DNA of 34,287 bases from Acidobacteriota bacterium (GTDB taxonomy: Bacteria; Acidobacteriota; Vicinamibacteria; Vicinamibacterales; UBA2999). A program made the translations under genes and the position numbers. The stretch covers positions 1-34,287 of the forward strand of contig JAHFUO010000022.1 in assembly GCA_023265015.1 (NCBI GenBank). The letters are read 5' to 3'. This document shows, piece by piece, positions 1 to 8,377 of this stretch (positions are counted from its first letter, which is position 1; every line of letters begins with the position of its first letter). Under the pieces are notes generated by a model. It worked only from the letters and a program-made list of their open reading frames with translations. It made no database searches and was not told the DNA's origin.

Positions 1-1
1 C

Positions 2-388
2 ACGGGAACGTTTTTCGATTGCTCGACTGTCCACCTGCTGACGACGGCCACGCTCGACGGACTGCGACAGTTCTATCCGCAGGGTCGTTTTGAGGTCCGG
101 CGTTTTCGCCCCAACATCGTCGTGACACCTGTGGAGGGTACTCAAACGTTTGTGGAAGATTCCTGGATCGGTCACACCTTGGTTGTCGGCGACGAGGTTC
201 GATTGAGCGTCACCGGACCTTGCGGTCGCTGTGTCATGACAACGCTGGCCCAAGGAGATCTGCCGGCGGACAGTGGTATCTTGCGAACGGCTGTCCAGCA
301 ACATCGGGCCAACGTTGGCGTGTACGCGACGGTCGTCCGGAATGGAACGATCCGCTGCGGTGATCGCATCAGGCTGAGTGCGGTCTAA
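2..388 (+). CDS. MOSC domain protein, C-terminal part (cut by window edge)
   Basis: The reading frame is open from the left edge, so the start lies outside the window; about 128 residues are visible. The sequence RFRPNIVV, then EDSWIG, VGDEVRLSVTGPCGRCVMTT and HRANVGVYA follows the order of the MOSC domain of molybdenum-cofactor sulfurase and YiiM-like proteins. The PCGRC segment carries the conserved MOSC cysteine. The family moves sulfur or binds molybdopterin-type cofactors, in the cytoplasm. An ATG at 122 is in frame but would cut into the domain, so it is unlikely to be the start. The molybdopterin nitrate reductase at 18.2 kb is the only molybdoenzyme in the window, but 18 kb is too far to argue a functional link. 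Family call is firm; substrate unknown. Confidence 0.85.
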   Translation, partial: TGTFFDCSTVHLLTTATLDGLRQFYPQGRFEVRRFRPNIVVTPVEGTQTFVEDSWIGHTLVVGDEVRLSVTGPCGRCVMTTLAQGDLPADSGILRTAVQQHRANVGVYATVVRNGTIRCGDRIRLSAV

Positions 389-483
389 CGGCGCTGGAGC
401 CGACGGCGCGTGACTCACGGTGCGCCGCGGCTCAGTTGTGACGCTAGCCAGACTCGGCTTGGCGATGGCAATCAGAGGCAACC

Positions 484-918
484 ATGCAAGTGAATGTGTA
501 TCTGAGCTTCAAGGGACAATGCGAGGCGGCGTTCACGTTTTATGAGCAGTGTCTCGGCGGCCAGCTCGGGCCCATCTTCCGTTACGCCGGCACGCCGTTG
601 GCGGATACTGTTCCGGCCGAGTGGCAAGGCAAGGTCATGCATGGGAGTGCGACGGTCGGCGAGCAGGTATTGATGGGTGCAGACGTCGTCCCCGACCGCT
701 ATGAGGAGCCCAAGGGCTTTTCGCTCTCGCTGCATATGAAGAGCGTGCGTGAAGCCGACCATGTCTTTCACGAGCTCGCGAAAGACGGTCGAGTTGTGCT
801 TCCGCTCGAGAAGACATTTTGGGCGGATCGGTTTGGCATGCTTATCGACCGCTTCGGGATACCGTGGATGATCAACTGCGACGGAGCCGACGGCGAAGGC
901 TCCAACCAGCCATCATGA
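484..918 (+). CDS. VOC family protein, PhnB-like
   Basis: A 144-residue protein beginning MQVNVYLSF and carrying the pattern of PhnB/glyoxalase-fold (VOC) proteins: NVYLSFKGQCEAAFTFYEQ at the N-terminus, VMHGSATVGEQVLMGAD in the middle and WADRFGMLIDRFGIPWMIN at the end. These are small cytoplasmic proteins of the vicinal-oxygen-chelate fold, usually dimeric. Many act on unknown substrates, and PhnB members often lack a known enzymatic role. It has full family length and no signal peptide. A purine-rich stretch (agaggc) lies just upstream of the ATG. The neighbours give no pathway clue. Fold call is secure; reaction unknown. Confidence 0.85.
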   Translation: MQVNVYLSFKGQCEAAFTFYEQCLGGQLGPIFRYAGTPLADTVPAEWQGKVMHGSATVGEQVLMGADVVPDRYEEPKGFSLSLHMKSVREADHVFHELAKDGRVVLPLEKTFWADRFGMLIDRFGIPWMINCDGADGEGSNQPS

Positions 919-1105
919 AGTGATCATGGCGTGACCGGAGGACGGAAGGGAGCGGCTCGGGATCGTGCGTTGGCGTCGAGCCGAGAATAGCGACCACCAC
1001 CAAGATCCTCACTGGGCTGGCCGGAGGCCACCACACCCTTTGGGGCGGTGATAAGAGACGAAAGGTTTTCTCGGCCGGTCGGTGCAAGGCGCGGTCACGT
1101 ACTGG

Positions 1106-1129
1106 CTCCTCCTCCTCCTCCTCCTCCTC
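1106..1129. repeat. (CTC)8 trinucleotide run
   Basis: Eight uninterrupted CTC units read directly from the sequence. The run is intergenic and could slip in replication, but no real reading frame crosses it. Confidence 0.85.
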
Positions 1130-1136
1130 TCGGACT

Positions 1137-1206
1137 GTCGCACCCTCGCACCTTCGGACGCACCCTCGCACCCTCGCACTTATCGCACCATCGCACCTCT
1201 GCGGTG
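1137..1206. repeat. TCGCACCN-type short tandem repeat array (family A)
   Basis: Degenerate copies of a 7-8 base unit TCGCACC followed by one variable base, with interruptions such as TTCGGACGCACC. The array ends close to the ATG at 1221. The same unit recurs near 1831-1861, 16131-16170 and 26157-26262, always beside a gene end or start. Confidence 0.8.
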
Positions 1207-1220
1207 CGAGAATCGTCCGC

Positions 1221-1805
1221 ATGGCGAAGCCGGAATTCTTCAGGGCGGCCGCTGACTTCCGCCAATGGCTGGCGGCACACCACCTTACAGCCGGCGAGCT
1301 GCTCGTCGGGTTCCACAAAACGGCGTCGGGTCGCGCCGGCATGACGTATCCGGAAGCGCTCGACGCAGCCCTCGCCTTTGGCTGGATTGACGGCGTGCGC
1401 AAGAGCCTTGATGCGAGCGCTTATACGATTCGCTTCACGCCGCGGAAGAAAGGCAGCGTGTGGAGCGTCGTCAACACGAAGCGCGCCGGCGAGCTGATCA
1501 AGCTCGGTCGCATGAAGGCGCCGGGATTGCGGGCATTCCGCGAGCGCGATGTGGCAAAGACGCGGCGCTATTCGTACGAGCGCGAGCACGCCAGGCTGAA
1601 TCCAGATCTGATGAAAATGCTGCGGTCCAACAAGAAGGCGTTCGCGTTCTTCGACTCGCAGCCTCGAGCTTACAAGAGAATTGTGACGTTCTGGGTGATG
1701 AGCGCGAAGCGCGACGAGACTCGTTTCCGCCGACTCGCCCATCTGCTCCAGCGCTCCCAGGCGGGCGCGCGAATCGACTTGCTGAATCCGGGCGCCCGAC
1801 GCTGA
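1221..1805 (+). CDS. YdeI/OmpD-associated family protein
   Basis: A 194-residue protein matching the YdeI-like family. The N-terminal part has FRQWLAAHH and LLVGFHKTASG, then MTYPEALDAALAFGWIDGV, which is the family's most recognisable segment, and RFTPRKKGSVWSVVN. A conserved YdeI C-terminal region follows (ending SQPRAYKRIVTFWVMSAKRDE). Members are small cytoplasmic proteins. Some were linked to resistance to cationic peptides, but the biochemical role is not established. The ATG at 1221 lies just after the family A repeats, and no clear ribosome-binding site is visible (tccgc precedes the start). The neighbours do not suggest a pathway. Confidence 0.85.
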   Translation: MAKPEFFRAAADFRQWLAAHHLTAGELLVGFHKTASGRAGMTYPEALDAALAFGWIDGVRKSLDASAYTIRFTPRKKGSVWSVVNTKRAGELIKLGRMKAPGLRAFRERDVAKTRRYSYEREHARLNPDLMKMLRSNKKAFAFFDSQPRAYKRIVTFWVMSAKRDETRFRRLAHLLQRSQAGARIDLLNPGARR

Positions 1806-1821
1806 AGTCACGCGCGGGCCG

Positions 1822-3156
1822 TCATCGAACCGTCGCACCTCTCTGTCGCACCGTCGCACCCTCAGGTCGCTCCCCCTCGTCGAGCGCGACAAAGAGCCGT
1901 CCGCGAGTCTCAGGGCCAAGCCAGATCAGCGTCGCCACGCTCAGACCTGCAATCGCGATCAGCAATCCCATCGCGTTCGGAAGGGCGACGCCGCGCTGCT
2001 GCAGGTAGCCGATCACCGTCGGCGTCATCGAGCCGAGCGCCGCGCCCGCGTGAAACGCGAACCCGGGGCCGACGCCGCGCACCGCGGTGGGGAAGCGTTC
2101 CGTGAGATACGTCGGCGCCATCCCCCAGATGCCGATGCCGCAGATGCCCATCGCGGCAGCGCCGACCAACATCAATGCGGGACTTGTCGAGAGCGCGAAC
2201 AATGGCACCGCCGCGACGCCGAGCAGCGCCGTCAGCGTGACCGCGCCACGCCGACCGAGCGGTCCGTCGGAGATGCGGCCCCACGCCGGGTTGCCGAGCG
2301 CCTGTCCGAGGTTGAGGATGACGAGATATGCCAGCGGCTCGACGCCGCGCGCGCGCAGCAGCGTCGCGTACCAGAAGACGATGGAGTAATACGAGAACAT
2401 GAACGCGGTCATCAGCGCGGCGCACTGAAGCGTCGTACCGATCAGATCGCGCTGAAACAGGCGGACGAGCGGTGTCTTCTCCGTGCGCCCGGTCGCCTGC
2501 ATGTGGCGCCGCCGCTCGAGCCACACCGGGCTCTCGGTCACCCGCGCGCGAATCCACGGCACCAGCAGCACGGGCGCCAGGCCGATCCCGAACATCACGC
2601 GCCAGCCCAGACCGGGATAGCCGTTGAACATCGGGTACACGAGGCGGAATGCGAGCGCTGCGAGAATGAATCCCCACGCGAAGCCACCCTGGAGAAGTCC
2701 TGACACGACGCCTCGGAGATGCGCCGGCAGATGCTCGAGCGAGAGCGGCATGCCGGCTGCCCACACGCCCCCCATGCCGATGCCGAACAGCGCGCGGAGG
2801 GCGAAGAGCATCGCGTACGAGGTGGAGAAGGCGCTCAGGAACGCGAAGATCGAAAACCAGAGGATCGACAGCATGAGCGGGAGCCGCCGGCCCCACTTGT
2901 CGGCCGCGGCTCCTGCGATCACGCCGCCCACGAGTCGCATCACGAGCGTCACCGTGCCGAGCGCGCCGGCGAGCACGGTGTCGACCGCGAAGCTTTTCTG
3001 GATGTCGATCAGGATGAACGTGAGGACCGTGAAGTCGAACCCGTCGAACATCCAGCCGAGGAACGTTCCCGCGAACGCGCGCCACTGCTCGCGCGTGAGC
3101 TCGTGATACCACGGCCGGCCGGGGGTTGGTGGCTCGTGGTTGGTGGTCACGCGCAT
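1822..3156 (-). CDS. MFS transporter, sialate/carboxylate:H+ symporter type
   Basis: About 444 residues with roughly 12 hydrophobic segments. The motif GWMFDGFDFTVLTFIL near the first helix and the loop GAAADKWGRRLPLM are typical of the metabolite:H+ and sialate:H+ symporter branches of MFS. The second-half loop is ISDGPLGRRGAV, and YLTERFPTAVRG near the end is also typical. It should import a small acid or related metabolite with protons; the substrate cannot be read. The ATG at 3156 was chosen; a GTG at 3210 also opens the frame, but it lies inside a repeat array. The first ~12 residues and the last ~12 derive from short tandem repeats, not from the family sequence. It converges on the YdeI-like gene. 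Confidence 0.85.
   Translation of the reverse strand: MRVTTNHEPPTPGRPWYHELTREQWRAFAGTFLGWMFDGFDFTVLTFILIDIQKSFAVDTVLAGALGTVTLVMRLVGGVIAGAAADKWGRRLPLMLSILWFSIFAFLSAFSTSYAMLFALRALFGIGMGGVWAAGMPLSLEHLPAHLRGVVSGLLQGGFAWGFILAALAFRLVYPMFNGYPGLGWRVMFGIGLAPVLLVPWIRARVTESPVWLERRRHMQATGRTEKTPLVRLFQRDLIGTTLQCAALMTAFMFSYYSIVFWYATLLRARGVEPLAYLVILNLGQALGNPAWGRISDGPLGRRGAVTLTALLGVAAVPLFALSTSPALMLVGAAAMGICGIGIWGMAPTYLTERFPTAVRGVGPGFAFHAGAALGSMTPTVIGYLQQRGVALPNAMGLLIAIAGLSVATLIWLGPETRGRLFVALDEGERPEGATVRQRGATVR
1831..1861. repeat. TCGCACCN repeat (family A) encoding an MFS C-terminal tail
   Basis: Several TCGCACC units lie between the YdeI-like gene and the convergent MFS gene. The MFS frame reads through them to its stop at 1822, so its last residues (GATVRQRGATVR) are simply the translated repeat. 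Confidence 0.75.
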
Positions 3157-3243
3157 CGTTCGAGTATGTCTTTTACCACCAACCACCAACCACCAACCAC
3201 TAACCACCAACCACTAACCACCAACCACTAACCACCAACCACC
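3122..3243. repeat. CCACCAA heptamer repeats in opposed orientations (family B)
   Basis: From about 3172 to 3243 the + strand carries some ten copies of CCACCAA, with CCACTAA variants alternating. A shorter block of the complementary unit (TTGGTGG) lies at 3122-3149. The two blocks are inverted and could pair as a long hairpin around the proposed start codon of the MFS gene at 3156. The same unit recurs at 29971-29997. Confidence 0.85.
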
Positions 3244-3266
3244 CGAATCCCGAATCCCGAGTCCCG
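3243..3266. repeat. GAATCCC heptamer repeat (family C, reverse orientation)
   Basis: Three near-identical heptamers (CGAATCC, CGAATCC, CGAGTCC) follow the family B array and end just before the stop codon of the lectin-like gene. This is the reverse complement of the GGGATTC unit seen inside the gene at 8.45-10.6 kb and at 13.68 kb. Confidence 0.8.
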
Positions 3267-3267
3267 T

Positions 3268-3942
3268 CTAGTTCACCGCGAAGCAGTAGAAGAGCCCGTC
3301 GCCGCCGGTCGCCTTGATCTCGTCCTGGCTGCAGCCCATCGTGTCGTGCGACGAGTTCCACGACTTGCCGGTGACCGGGTCGTTGCCGTCGCGATCGAAG
3401 TGGCCGACGCGTGTCTTGCCGGACATCGGGAAATAGCGGACCCAGTTCCCGCACGTGGTGTTCGCCGAGTCGCTCCCGGGATACGCCGTGCCGTCAGGCT
3501 GCGACCCTGTAAGGATGTCGTGCTTGTTCGGCGTGTCGGTGCGGCCGGGGAGCATCCCGCCCTTCTCGGTGAGCGCGGTCTGCTTGGAGATCTTGTTGTT
3601 GTCGCTGTGCAGGTCGGCGACGCTCGTCGCGATCATCACGCCCTTCGCGTTGGACCAGGGACCGTTGCCGATCCGATCGCGCGCGTTGATCGCCGGGTGT
3701 CCGGCGGAGCCGTTCTCGCTGAGATAGGCATGCCACATCCTGTTGCCGGCGCCGGCGGCCGTCGCGAGCATCTGGCAATGGCGATCCGCCCCGAGCAGGC
3801 CGCCGAGATTCGCCCCCTTGCCGGGGCCGGCGCTCGTGACGAAGAAGCTCATGGCATTCGCTGGCGCTTGCTGAGCCATCGCCGGGGACGCCACGCACGC
3901 GGACAGCACGAGCGCCGCAAACAGAGTTCGCGCCGGATTCAT
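3268..3942 (-). CDS. Secreted lectin-like protein
   Basis: A 224-residue exported protein. The N-terminus MNPARTLFAALVLSACVASPAMAQQ is a signal peptide. Cleavage after AMA is likely, although LSAC also resembles a lipobox. The mature part contains SFFVTSAGPGKGANLGGLLG, ADRHCQMLA, WHAYLS and a C-terminal section with paired cysteines (TTCGNW, MGCSQDE, LFYCFAVN). This pattern is shared by bacterial proteins annotated as lectins with a C-type-lectin/endostatin-like fold. Such proteins probably bind carbohydrate outside the cytoplasm, but no ligand is known. It is divergent from the cytochrome/propeller gene at 4089, with about 150 bases between the two starts. Family assignment is moderate; sugar binding is inferred. 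Confidence 0.7.
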   Translation of the reverse strand: MNPARTLFAALVLSACVASPAMAQQAPANAMSFFVTSAGPGKGANLGGLLGADRHCQMLATAAGAGNRMWHAYLSENGSAGHPAINARDRIGNGPWSNAKGVMIATSVADLHSDNNKISKQTALTEKGGMLPGRTDTPNKHDILTGSQPDGTAYPGSDSANTTCGNWVRYFPMSGKTRVGHFDRDGNDPVTGKSWNSSHDTMGCSQDEIKATGGDGLFYCFAVN

Positions 3943-4021
3943 CGGGTGCTCCTTTCGGAAACGAATAGGGAAGTGTAAATGAACCGCGTTCGATTTTCAC
4001 CGCTTCCCGGGCGTGATGACC

Positions 4022-4027
4022 TATAAT
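4022..4027 (+). promoter_or_regulatory. Candidate -10 element (TATAAT)
   Basis: A perfect TATAAT lies 61 bases upstream of the ATG at 4089 in otherwise GC-rich sequence. No good -35 hexamer is present at 16-18 bases spacing, so it may need an activator or an extended contact. It would produce a leader of about 55 bases ending in a strong AGGAGGAG ribosome-binding site at about 4078-4085. Confidence 0.45.
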
Positions 4028-4088
4028 CCGCGGAGTCTGACTACAACGCCTCCACTGAGCTTGTCTCGGTGTTCCCGAGGAGGAGATT

Positions 4089-5348
4089 ATGTCGAAGCAA
4101 TCGCTCGGACTTCTGGTGGCTGCCGCCGCCTTCGTGTGCACGGTGCTTCCAGCGTCCGGCCAGAGGGGCGGTGGTGCCCCGATCGTGCTGCCGGAAGGCC
4201 CAGGCCAGGAGCTGGTATCGACGCAGTGCGCCCGATGCCATGGCCTGAACATGATTACCGGGTCATGGGGCAACACGAAGCAGGGGTGGCAGGATCTGTT
4301 CAGTTCGATGGTCCTGTTGCCAAAGGATTCGGCCGATTCGGCGGCCGCCTATCTCGCCGCGCACTTTCCGGAAAAGCCGAGACCGAAATCGGTCGTCATT
4401 CCCGGAGATGTGAAGGTCAACATCAAGGAATGGCTCGCGCCGACGCTCGGCTCGCGGCCGCACGATCCGCTCGCGGCCGCCGACGGCACGATCTACTGGA
4501 CCGGCATGTGGGCCAGTGTGATCGGCCACGTCGATCCCAAGACCGGCGCGATCAAGGAATACCCGCTCAGGCCGATGTCAGGACCTCACGGCCTGACCGA
4601 GGACAGGGCCGGCAACGTCTGGTTCACGGCGAACACCGCCGCATATGTCGGCAAGCTCGACCCAAAGACGGGCGCAGTCACCGAATACAAGATGCCGGAT
4701 CCCGCCGCCCGTGATCCGCACACGCCGATGTTCGACAGGAAGGGCAATCTCTGGTTCACGCTGCAGGGCGCGAACATGGTGGGCCGCCTGAACCCGCAGA
4801 GCGGCGAGATCAAGCTCGTGACGATGCCGCAGCCGAGATCGAACCCGTACGGCATGGTGATCATGTCGAACGGCAACCCGTTCATCTGTGAATTCGGCGG
4901 GAACCGCCTCGCGATGTTCGACGTCGACACGATGGCGATCACGGAGTACACGCTCCCGAACGCAGAGACACGGCCTCGGCGCCTCGCCATCGACAGCGCC
5001 GACAACATCTGGTACGCGGATTACTCCAGGGGGTATCTCGGCCGGTTCAATCCGAAGACCCGCGAGGCCAAGGAATGGCCGTCGCCGAGCGGACCTCAGT
5101 CGCAGCCGTACGGGATCACCTCCATCAAGGATGTCATCTGGTACAGCGAATCCGCGATACGGCCGAATACGCTCGTGCGCTTCGACCCGAAGACCGAGAA
5201 GTTCCAGACCTGGATCATCCCGGCGGGCGGTGGCGTGGTGCGCAACGTCAGCGTGCTGCCGAATGGCAACCTCGCGATGGCGGAAAGCGGCGTCAATCGC
5301 GTGGCGCTGGTCGAGATCACGAATCCGACGACGCGCGCGACGAAGTAA
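4089..5348 (+). CDS. Secreted cytochrome c / Vgb-like beta-propeller protein
   Basis: A 419-residue protein with a signal peptide (about residues 1-24, ending PASGQ), a c-type haem motif CARCH at residues 47-51, and then repeated propeller blades. The blades carry the streptogramin-lyase (Vgb-like) signatures: DGTIYWTGMWASVIGHVDPKTGAIKEY, GNVWFT, KLDPKTGAVTEY, GNLWFTLQGANMVGRLNP and DNIWYADY. The haem domain should attach haem in the periplasm. The propeller may bind or act on a ligand. The family name comes from virginiamycin B lyase, but most environmental members are not antibiotic lyases and no such activity should be assumed. A strong AGGAGGAG site precedes the ATG. A terminator follows the stop. 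Confidence 0.85.
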   Translation: MSKQSLGLLVAAAAFVCTVLPASGQRGGGAPIVLPEGPGQELVSTQCARCHGLNMITGSWGNTKQGWQDLFSSMVLLPKDSADSAAAYLAAHFPEKPRPKSVVIPGDVKVNIKEWLAPTLGSRPHDPLAAADGTIYWTGMWASVIGHVDPKTGAIKEYPLRPMSGPHGLTEDRAGNVWFTANTAAYVGKLDPKTGAVTEYKMPDPAARDPHTPMFDRKGNLWFTLQGANMVGRLNPQSGEIKLVTMPQPRSNPYGMVIMSNGNPFICEFGGNRLAMFDVDTMAITEYTLPNAETRPRRLAIDSADNIWYADYSRGYLGRFNPKTREAKEWPSPSGPQSQPYGITSIKDVIWYSESAIRPNTLVRFDPKTEKFQTWIIPAGGGVVRNVSVLPNGNLAMAESGVNRVALVEITNPTTRATK

Positions 5349-5369
5349 CGCCCAACATCCAGTACGTAG

Positions 5370-5400
5370 GGCGGGGTCCGCGAAGCGGCCCCGCCTTTTT
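5370..5400 (+). terminator. Rho-independent terminator; GTAG-headed palindrome
   Basis: A GC-rich hairpin (GGCGGGG-T-CCGC, loop GAA, GCGG-CCCCGCC) is followed by TTTTT, which ends the cytochrome/propeller transcript. The stem is directly preceded by GTAG (5366-5369), the same layout as the palindromes at 10.7 kb. The minus strand has no T run on its exit side, so it probably does not terminate the opposing TRAP operon. Confidence 0.85.
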
Positions 5401-7337
5401 CATTTTCCGGTTCGCGCGACGTGCAGCGCGACCGCGATCGCAAACAACACGAGTCCGGCGATGTCCGACGTCGTGCCCGCGTAGAACAGCAACAGACCAC
5501 CGGCAGTGGCCAGCGTCCGCTCCAGCGGGTTCGCTGCCGCGCGAATCCATCCACCAAGCCCCGCGCCCAATGCCAGGATGCCCACGACTGCGGTGCCGGT
5601 CGACATCACGACGTCGCCAGGCGGCGCCTGCAGCAGCAGGCCCATGCCCTGCTTGCTGAGCGTGAACGCAAACGGAAACACGAACGCCGGCAGCGTGTAC
5701 TTCCACGTCAGCATCATCGTCGGCATCGGTTTGGCGCCGGTGATGGCGGCGGCCGCGAACGGCGACAGCGCGGTCGGCGGGCTCACCTCGGACAGCACGG
5801 CGTAATAGAAGATGAACATGTGCGCGGCAAGATCCGGCACGCCGACCTTGGTCATCGCCGGCGCCACCATGACCGCCGCGATGATGTACGACGCGGTGAC
5901 CGGCACCGCGAGGCCCAGCATCCAGATCGCCAGCGCCGAATAGAGCACGGTCAGAAACAGGTACCCGCCGGCGAGATCGACGATGAGCCCGGAGATCTTC
6001 AGCCCCAGCCCCGTGAGCGTCACGGTGCCGACGATGATGCCGGCGGTTGCCGTGGTTGCGGCGACCGGCAGCACGCTGCGCGCGCCCGTATACAACGCGC
6101 CCAGGAACCGGCGCGGCCACAACGCGTTCTCGCGATCGACGAAGCTGAGCGCCGCCGCGATGGCCATCGAGAAGAACACGGCGCGGAACGGCGACATCCC
6201 GAGGATGAGCATGGCCGGGATGCCGACGACCGCGAGGAAGTGGTACCCGTGGCGCTTGGTGAGCTGCCAGAGCGGCGGAGTCACGATCTGCACCGGCCGC
6301 GCACCCAGCCTGCGCGTGTCAGCTTCAATCATCAGGAAGATCGAAAAGAAGTACAGCAGCGCCGGGATCGCGGCCATCACGATCACCTTGAGGTACGTGA
6401 TGTGGAGGAACTCCGCGATGATGAATGCCGCGGCGCCGAGCGCCGGCGGACAGATGATGGCGCCGATGCCGGCAGCGGAGAGGATCGCGCCGCCCATGTC
6501 GGGCTTGTAGCCGGCGCGCTTGAGCATCGGCCACGCGACCGACCCGAGCGTCACCGTGTTCGCCACGCCGCTGCCCGATACGGTGCCGAGCAGCAATCCC
6601 GCGACGGTCACGGCTCGCCCAGGCCCCGCGCCGCCGCCTGAGGTCCCGACCGCCGCCAACGACCATTCGAGATAGAACTTGCCCGCGCCCGACGCGCCGA
6701 GCACCGCGCCGTAAATCGAGAACAGGATGATGTAGCTGCCGGCGACGTCGAGCGGCACTCCGAAGACGCCCTCGAGCGTCATGTAGATCGTCCCGACGAT
6801 GCGCGAGAGGTCGTAGCCGCGGTGGGCGATCAACCCGAGACCGACGAGGTCGAGGAGCGGCCCGTAGAAGGTGTACAGGATGAAGCAGGCCGCCGTGATC
6901 GGCAGCACCCAGCCGGCCGTGCGTCGCGTCGCCTCGAGCACCAGCAGGATCACGATCGCGCCGAGCGTCATATCGAGCGCGGTTGGATCGGCCGCGCGAT
7001 AGATGAAGTTGTCGAAGTCGATCAACGGCCACAGGAGCGCGGCGACCGCCAGCACCGCGAACAGCCAGTCGAGCATCGACACGCGCGCGCGGGCGCGCGG
7101 CGTGTCGGAGGCCGGATAGAACATGAAACTGAGGACCAGGACGATCAGCAGGAAGCTGGCGCGGTAGACCAGCGGCTGCACGATGCCGACGACCCAGTAG
7201 AGCGCGTACAGCGAGAGACCGACCGCCAATGCCGTCCCAAGACGGGCCGTCCATCCGGTGAGTTGCCGCGTTGGAGATTGGAGCTCGTCGTCAGGAGCGG
7301 TCGGAAGCGGAACCTCTGGAACGCTCACTGCTTCCAC
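5400..7337 (-). CDS. TRAP transporter fused permease (4TM-12TM, TAXI type)
   Basis: A 645-residue, very hydrophobic protein. The first ~200 residues correspond to the small DctQ-like subunit and the rest to the large DctM-like subunit, the fusion usual for TAXI TRAP systems. Recognisable parts are GTSGGGAGPGRAVTVAGLLLG, VSGSGVANTVTLGSVAWPMLKRAGY and YYAVLSEVSPPTALSPFAAAAITGA. It drives sodium- or proton-coupled uptake of a substrate delivered by the periplasmic binding protein encoded just upstream. The GTG at 7337 has AGGAG eight bases before it. A GTG at 7328 would give a classic GTGA overlap with the upstream stop, but has poorer spacing. It is cotranscribed and translationally coupled with the binding protein. 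Substrate unknown; dicarboxylates or glutamate are typical of the family. Confidence 0.92.
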   Translation of the reverse strand: MEAVSVPEVPLPTAPDDELQSPTRQLTGWTARLGTALAVGLSLYALYWVVGIVQPLVYRASFLLIVLVLSFMFYPASDTPRARARVSMLDWLFAVLAVAALLWPLIDFDNFIYRAADPTALDMTLGAIVILLVLEATRRTAGWVLPITAACFILYTFYGPLLDLVGLGLIAHRGYDLSRIVGTIYMTLEGVFGVPLDVAGSYIILFSIYGAVLGASGAGKFYLEWSLAAVGTSGGGAGPGRAVTVAGLLLGTVSGSGVANTVTLGSVAWPMLKRAGYKPDMGGAILSAAGIGAIICPPALGAAAFIIAEFLHITYLKVIVMAAIPALLYFFSIFLMIEADTRRLGARPVQIVTPPLWQLTKRHGYHFLAVVGIPAMLILGMSPFRAVFFSMAIAAALSFVDRENALWPRRFLGALYTGARSVLPVAATTATAGIIVGTVTLTGLGLKISGLIVDLAGGYLFLTVLYSALAIWMLGLAVPVTASYIIAAVMVAPAMTKVGVPDLAAHMFIFYYAVLSEVSPPTALSPFAAAAITGAKPMPTMMLTWKYTLPAFVFPFAFTLSKQGMGLLLQAPPGDVVMSTGTAVVGILALGAGLGGWIRAAANPLERTLATAGGLLLFYAGTTSDIAGLVLFAIAVALHVARTGK

Positions 7338-8326
7338 ACGCCACGCTCCTGGTAGTACCGGATCGCGCCCGGATGAAACGGCGCCGGCGAGCCTTGCACG
7401 GCCGTCTCCAGCTTCAGCTTCTTCGCTTCGGGATGGATGGCGGCGAGATCCTTCTGCTTGTCGAACAGCACCTTCGTCAGCTCGTACGCAAGGTCGTCGC
7501 TCATCGTGTCGTCGACCACGAGCGCGTTGGCGACGCCGACGACGCCGATGTCGGACGTGACGCCTGAATACGTGCCGTGCGGGACCACGAGCCGGAAGTA
7601 GAGACCCGGCGTGTACATGGACTGCAGTGCCGGAAGCACGTCATCGTTGGGAATCAGCTTCGCCGTGATGCCGACCGTGCTCGCGAGATCCAGCAGCGAC
7701 GCGGTGGGCAGTCCGCCGCTCCAGAAGAACGCGTCGATCTTCCCGTCCTTGAGCGCGTCGACCGATGCGTTCACGCTGAGGCTCTGCTTCCGGATGTCCT
7801 TGCCTGGATCGAGGCCCGCGGCTCGCAACAGGCGGAACGCGATCACCTCGGTGCCGCTGCCCGGCGATCCGGTCGACACCACGCGGCCGCGCAGATCGGA
7901 GAGGCGCTCGATCTTCTTCCCCTCGATCGTCGCGACGTGCGTGTAGTTCGGATAGAGGACGGCGAGCGTGCGCGCCTTGACCGGCGCCTTCGTAAACGGC
8001 CCGCGCCCGTGGATCGCATCGTCGAGCGTATCGGTCAGCACGAATGCGATGTCGGCCTTCCCGAGCTGAATGAGCTTCAGGTTGTCGACCGAGGCGTTGG
8101 TCACCTCGGCGGTCGCGTCGACATGCGGGATCGACTGGCTGATGACGCGCGCGAGCCCCCCGCCGTAGGGGTAATAGACGCCGCCGGTGTTGCCGGTGGC
8201 GACCGACAGCCGCATGGTGCCGCCATGCTTGCGGGCATACTCCCTCGGGTTGAAGCCCGTGGCGGCGAGACCGACGGCGAACACGAGAAAGGCGCCAACA
8301 ATAAGAGAGGGGATTCGTCTTGTCAT
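7325..8326 (-). CDS. TAXI-family TRAP transporter solute-binding protein
   Basis: A 333-residue exported protein with an uncleaved or cleaved N-terminal hydrophobic segment (IPSLIVGAFLVFAVGLAATG). The family's substrate-binding landmarks are present: LSVATGNTGGVYYPYGGGLA, ASVDNLKLIQLGKADIAFVLTD, GRVVSTGSPGSGTEVIAFRLL and DGKIDAFFWSGG. It binds the solute in the periplasm and hands it to the fused permease, whose start overlaps this gene's stop by 13 bases. The ATG at 8326 has only a weak ribosome-binding site. The promoter should lie in 8327-8450, which also holds a repeat element and the start region of the divergent DUF6351 gene. Confidence 0.92.
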   Translation of the reverse strand: MTRRIPSLIVGAFLVFAVGLAATGFNPREYARKHGGTMRLSVATGNTGGVYYPYGGGLARVISQSIPHVDATAEVTNASVDNLKLIQLGKADIAFVLTDTLDDAIHGRGPFTKAPVKARTLAVLYPNYTHVATIEGKKIERLSDLRGRVVSTGSPGSGTEVIAFRLLRAAGLDPGKDIRKQSLSVNASVDALKDGKIDAFFWSGGLPTASLLDLASTVGITAKLIPNDDVLPALQSMYTPGLYFRLVVPHGTYSGVTSDIGVVGVANALVVDDTMSDDLAYELTKVLFDKQKDLAAIHPEAKKLKLETAVQGSPAPFHPGAIRYYQERGVWKQ

Positions 8327-8377
8327 GGAAGCAGCCAGATTCTACAATCAGACGCTTTTCTTCGTCCGTCAGAATCA

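Larger units (their letters stand above)
919..1220. other. Gene-free interval with simple repeats
   Basis: About 300 bases without a convincing gene on either strand. The first part (919-1104) shows no recognisable element. The second part holds a CTC triplet run and a TCGCACC-type array that reaches to the start of the next gene. The proline- or glycine-rich open frames across it are products of the repeats. Confidence 0.6.

Noticed and set aside
5370-5400. Two-way terminator for the converging operons
   Set aside because: Only the plus strand has a T run after the stem.
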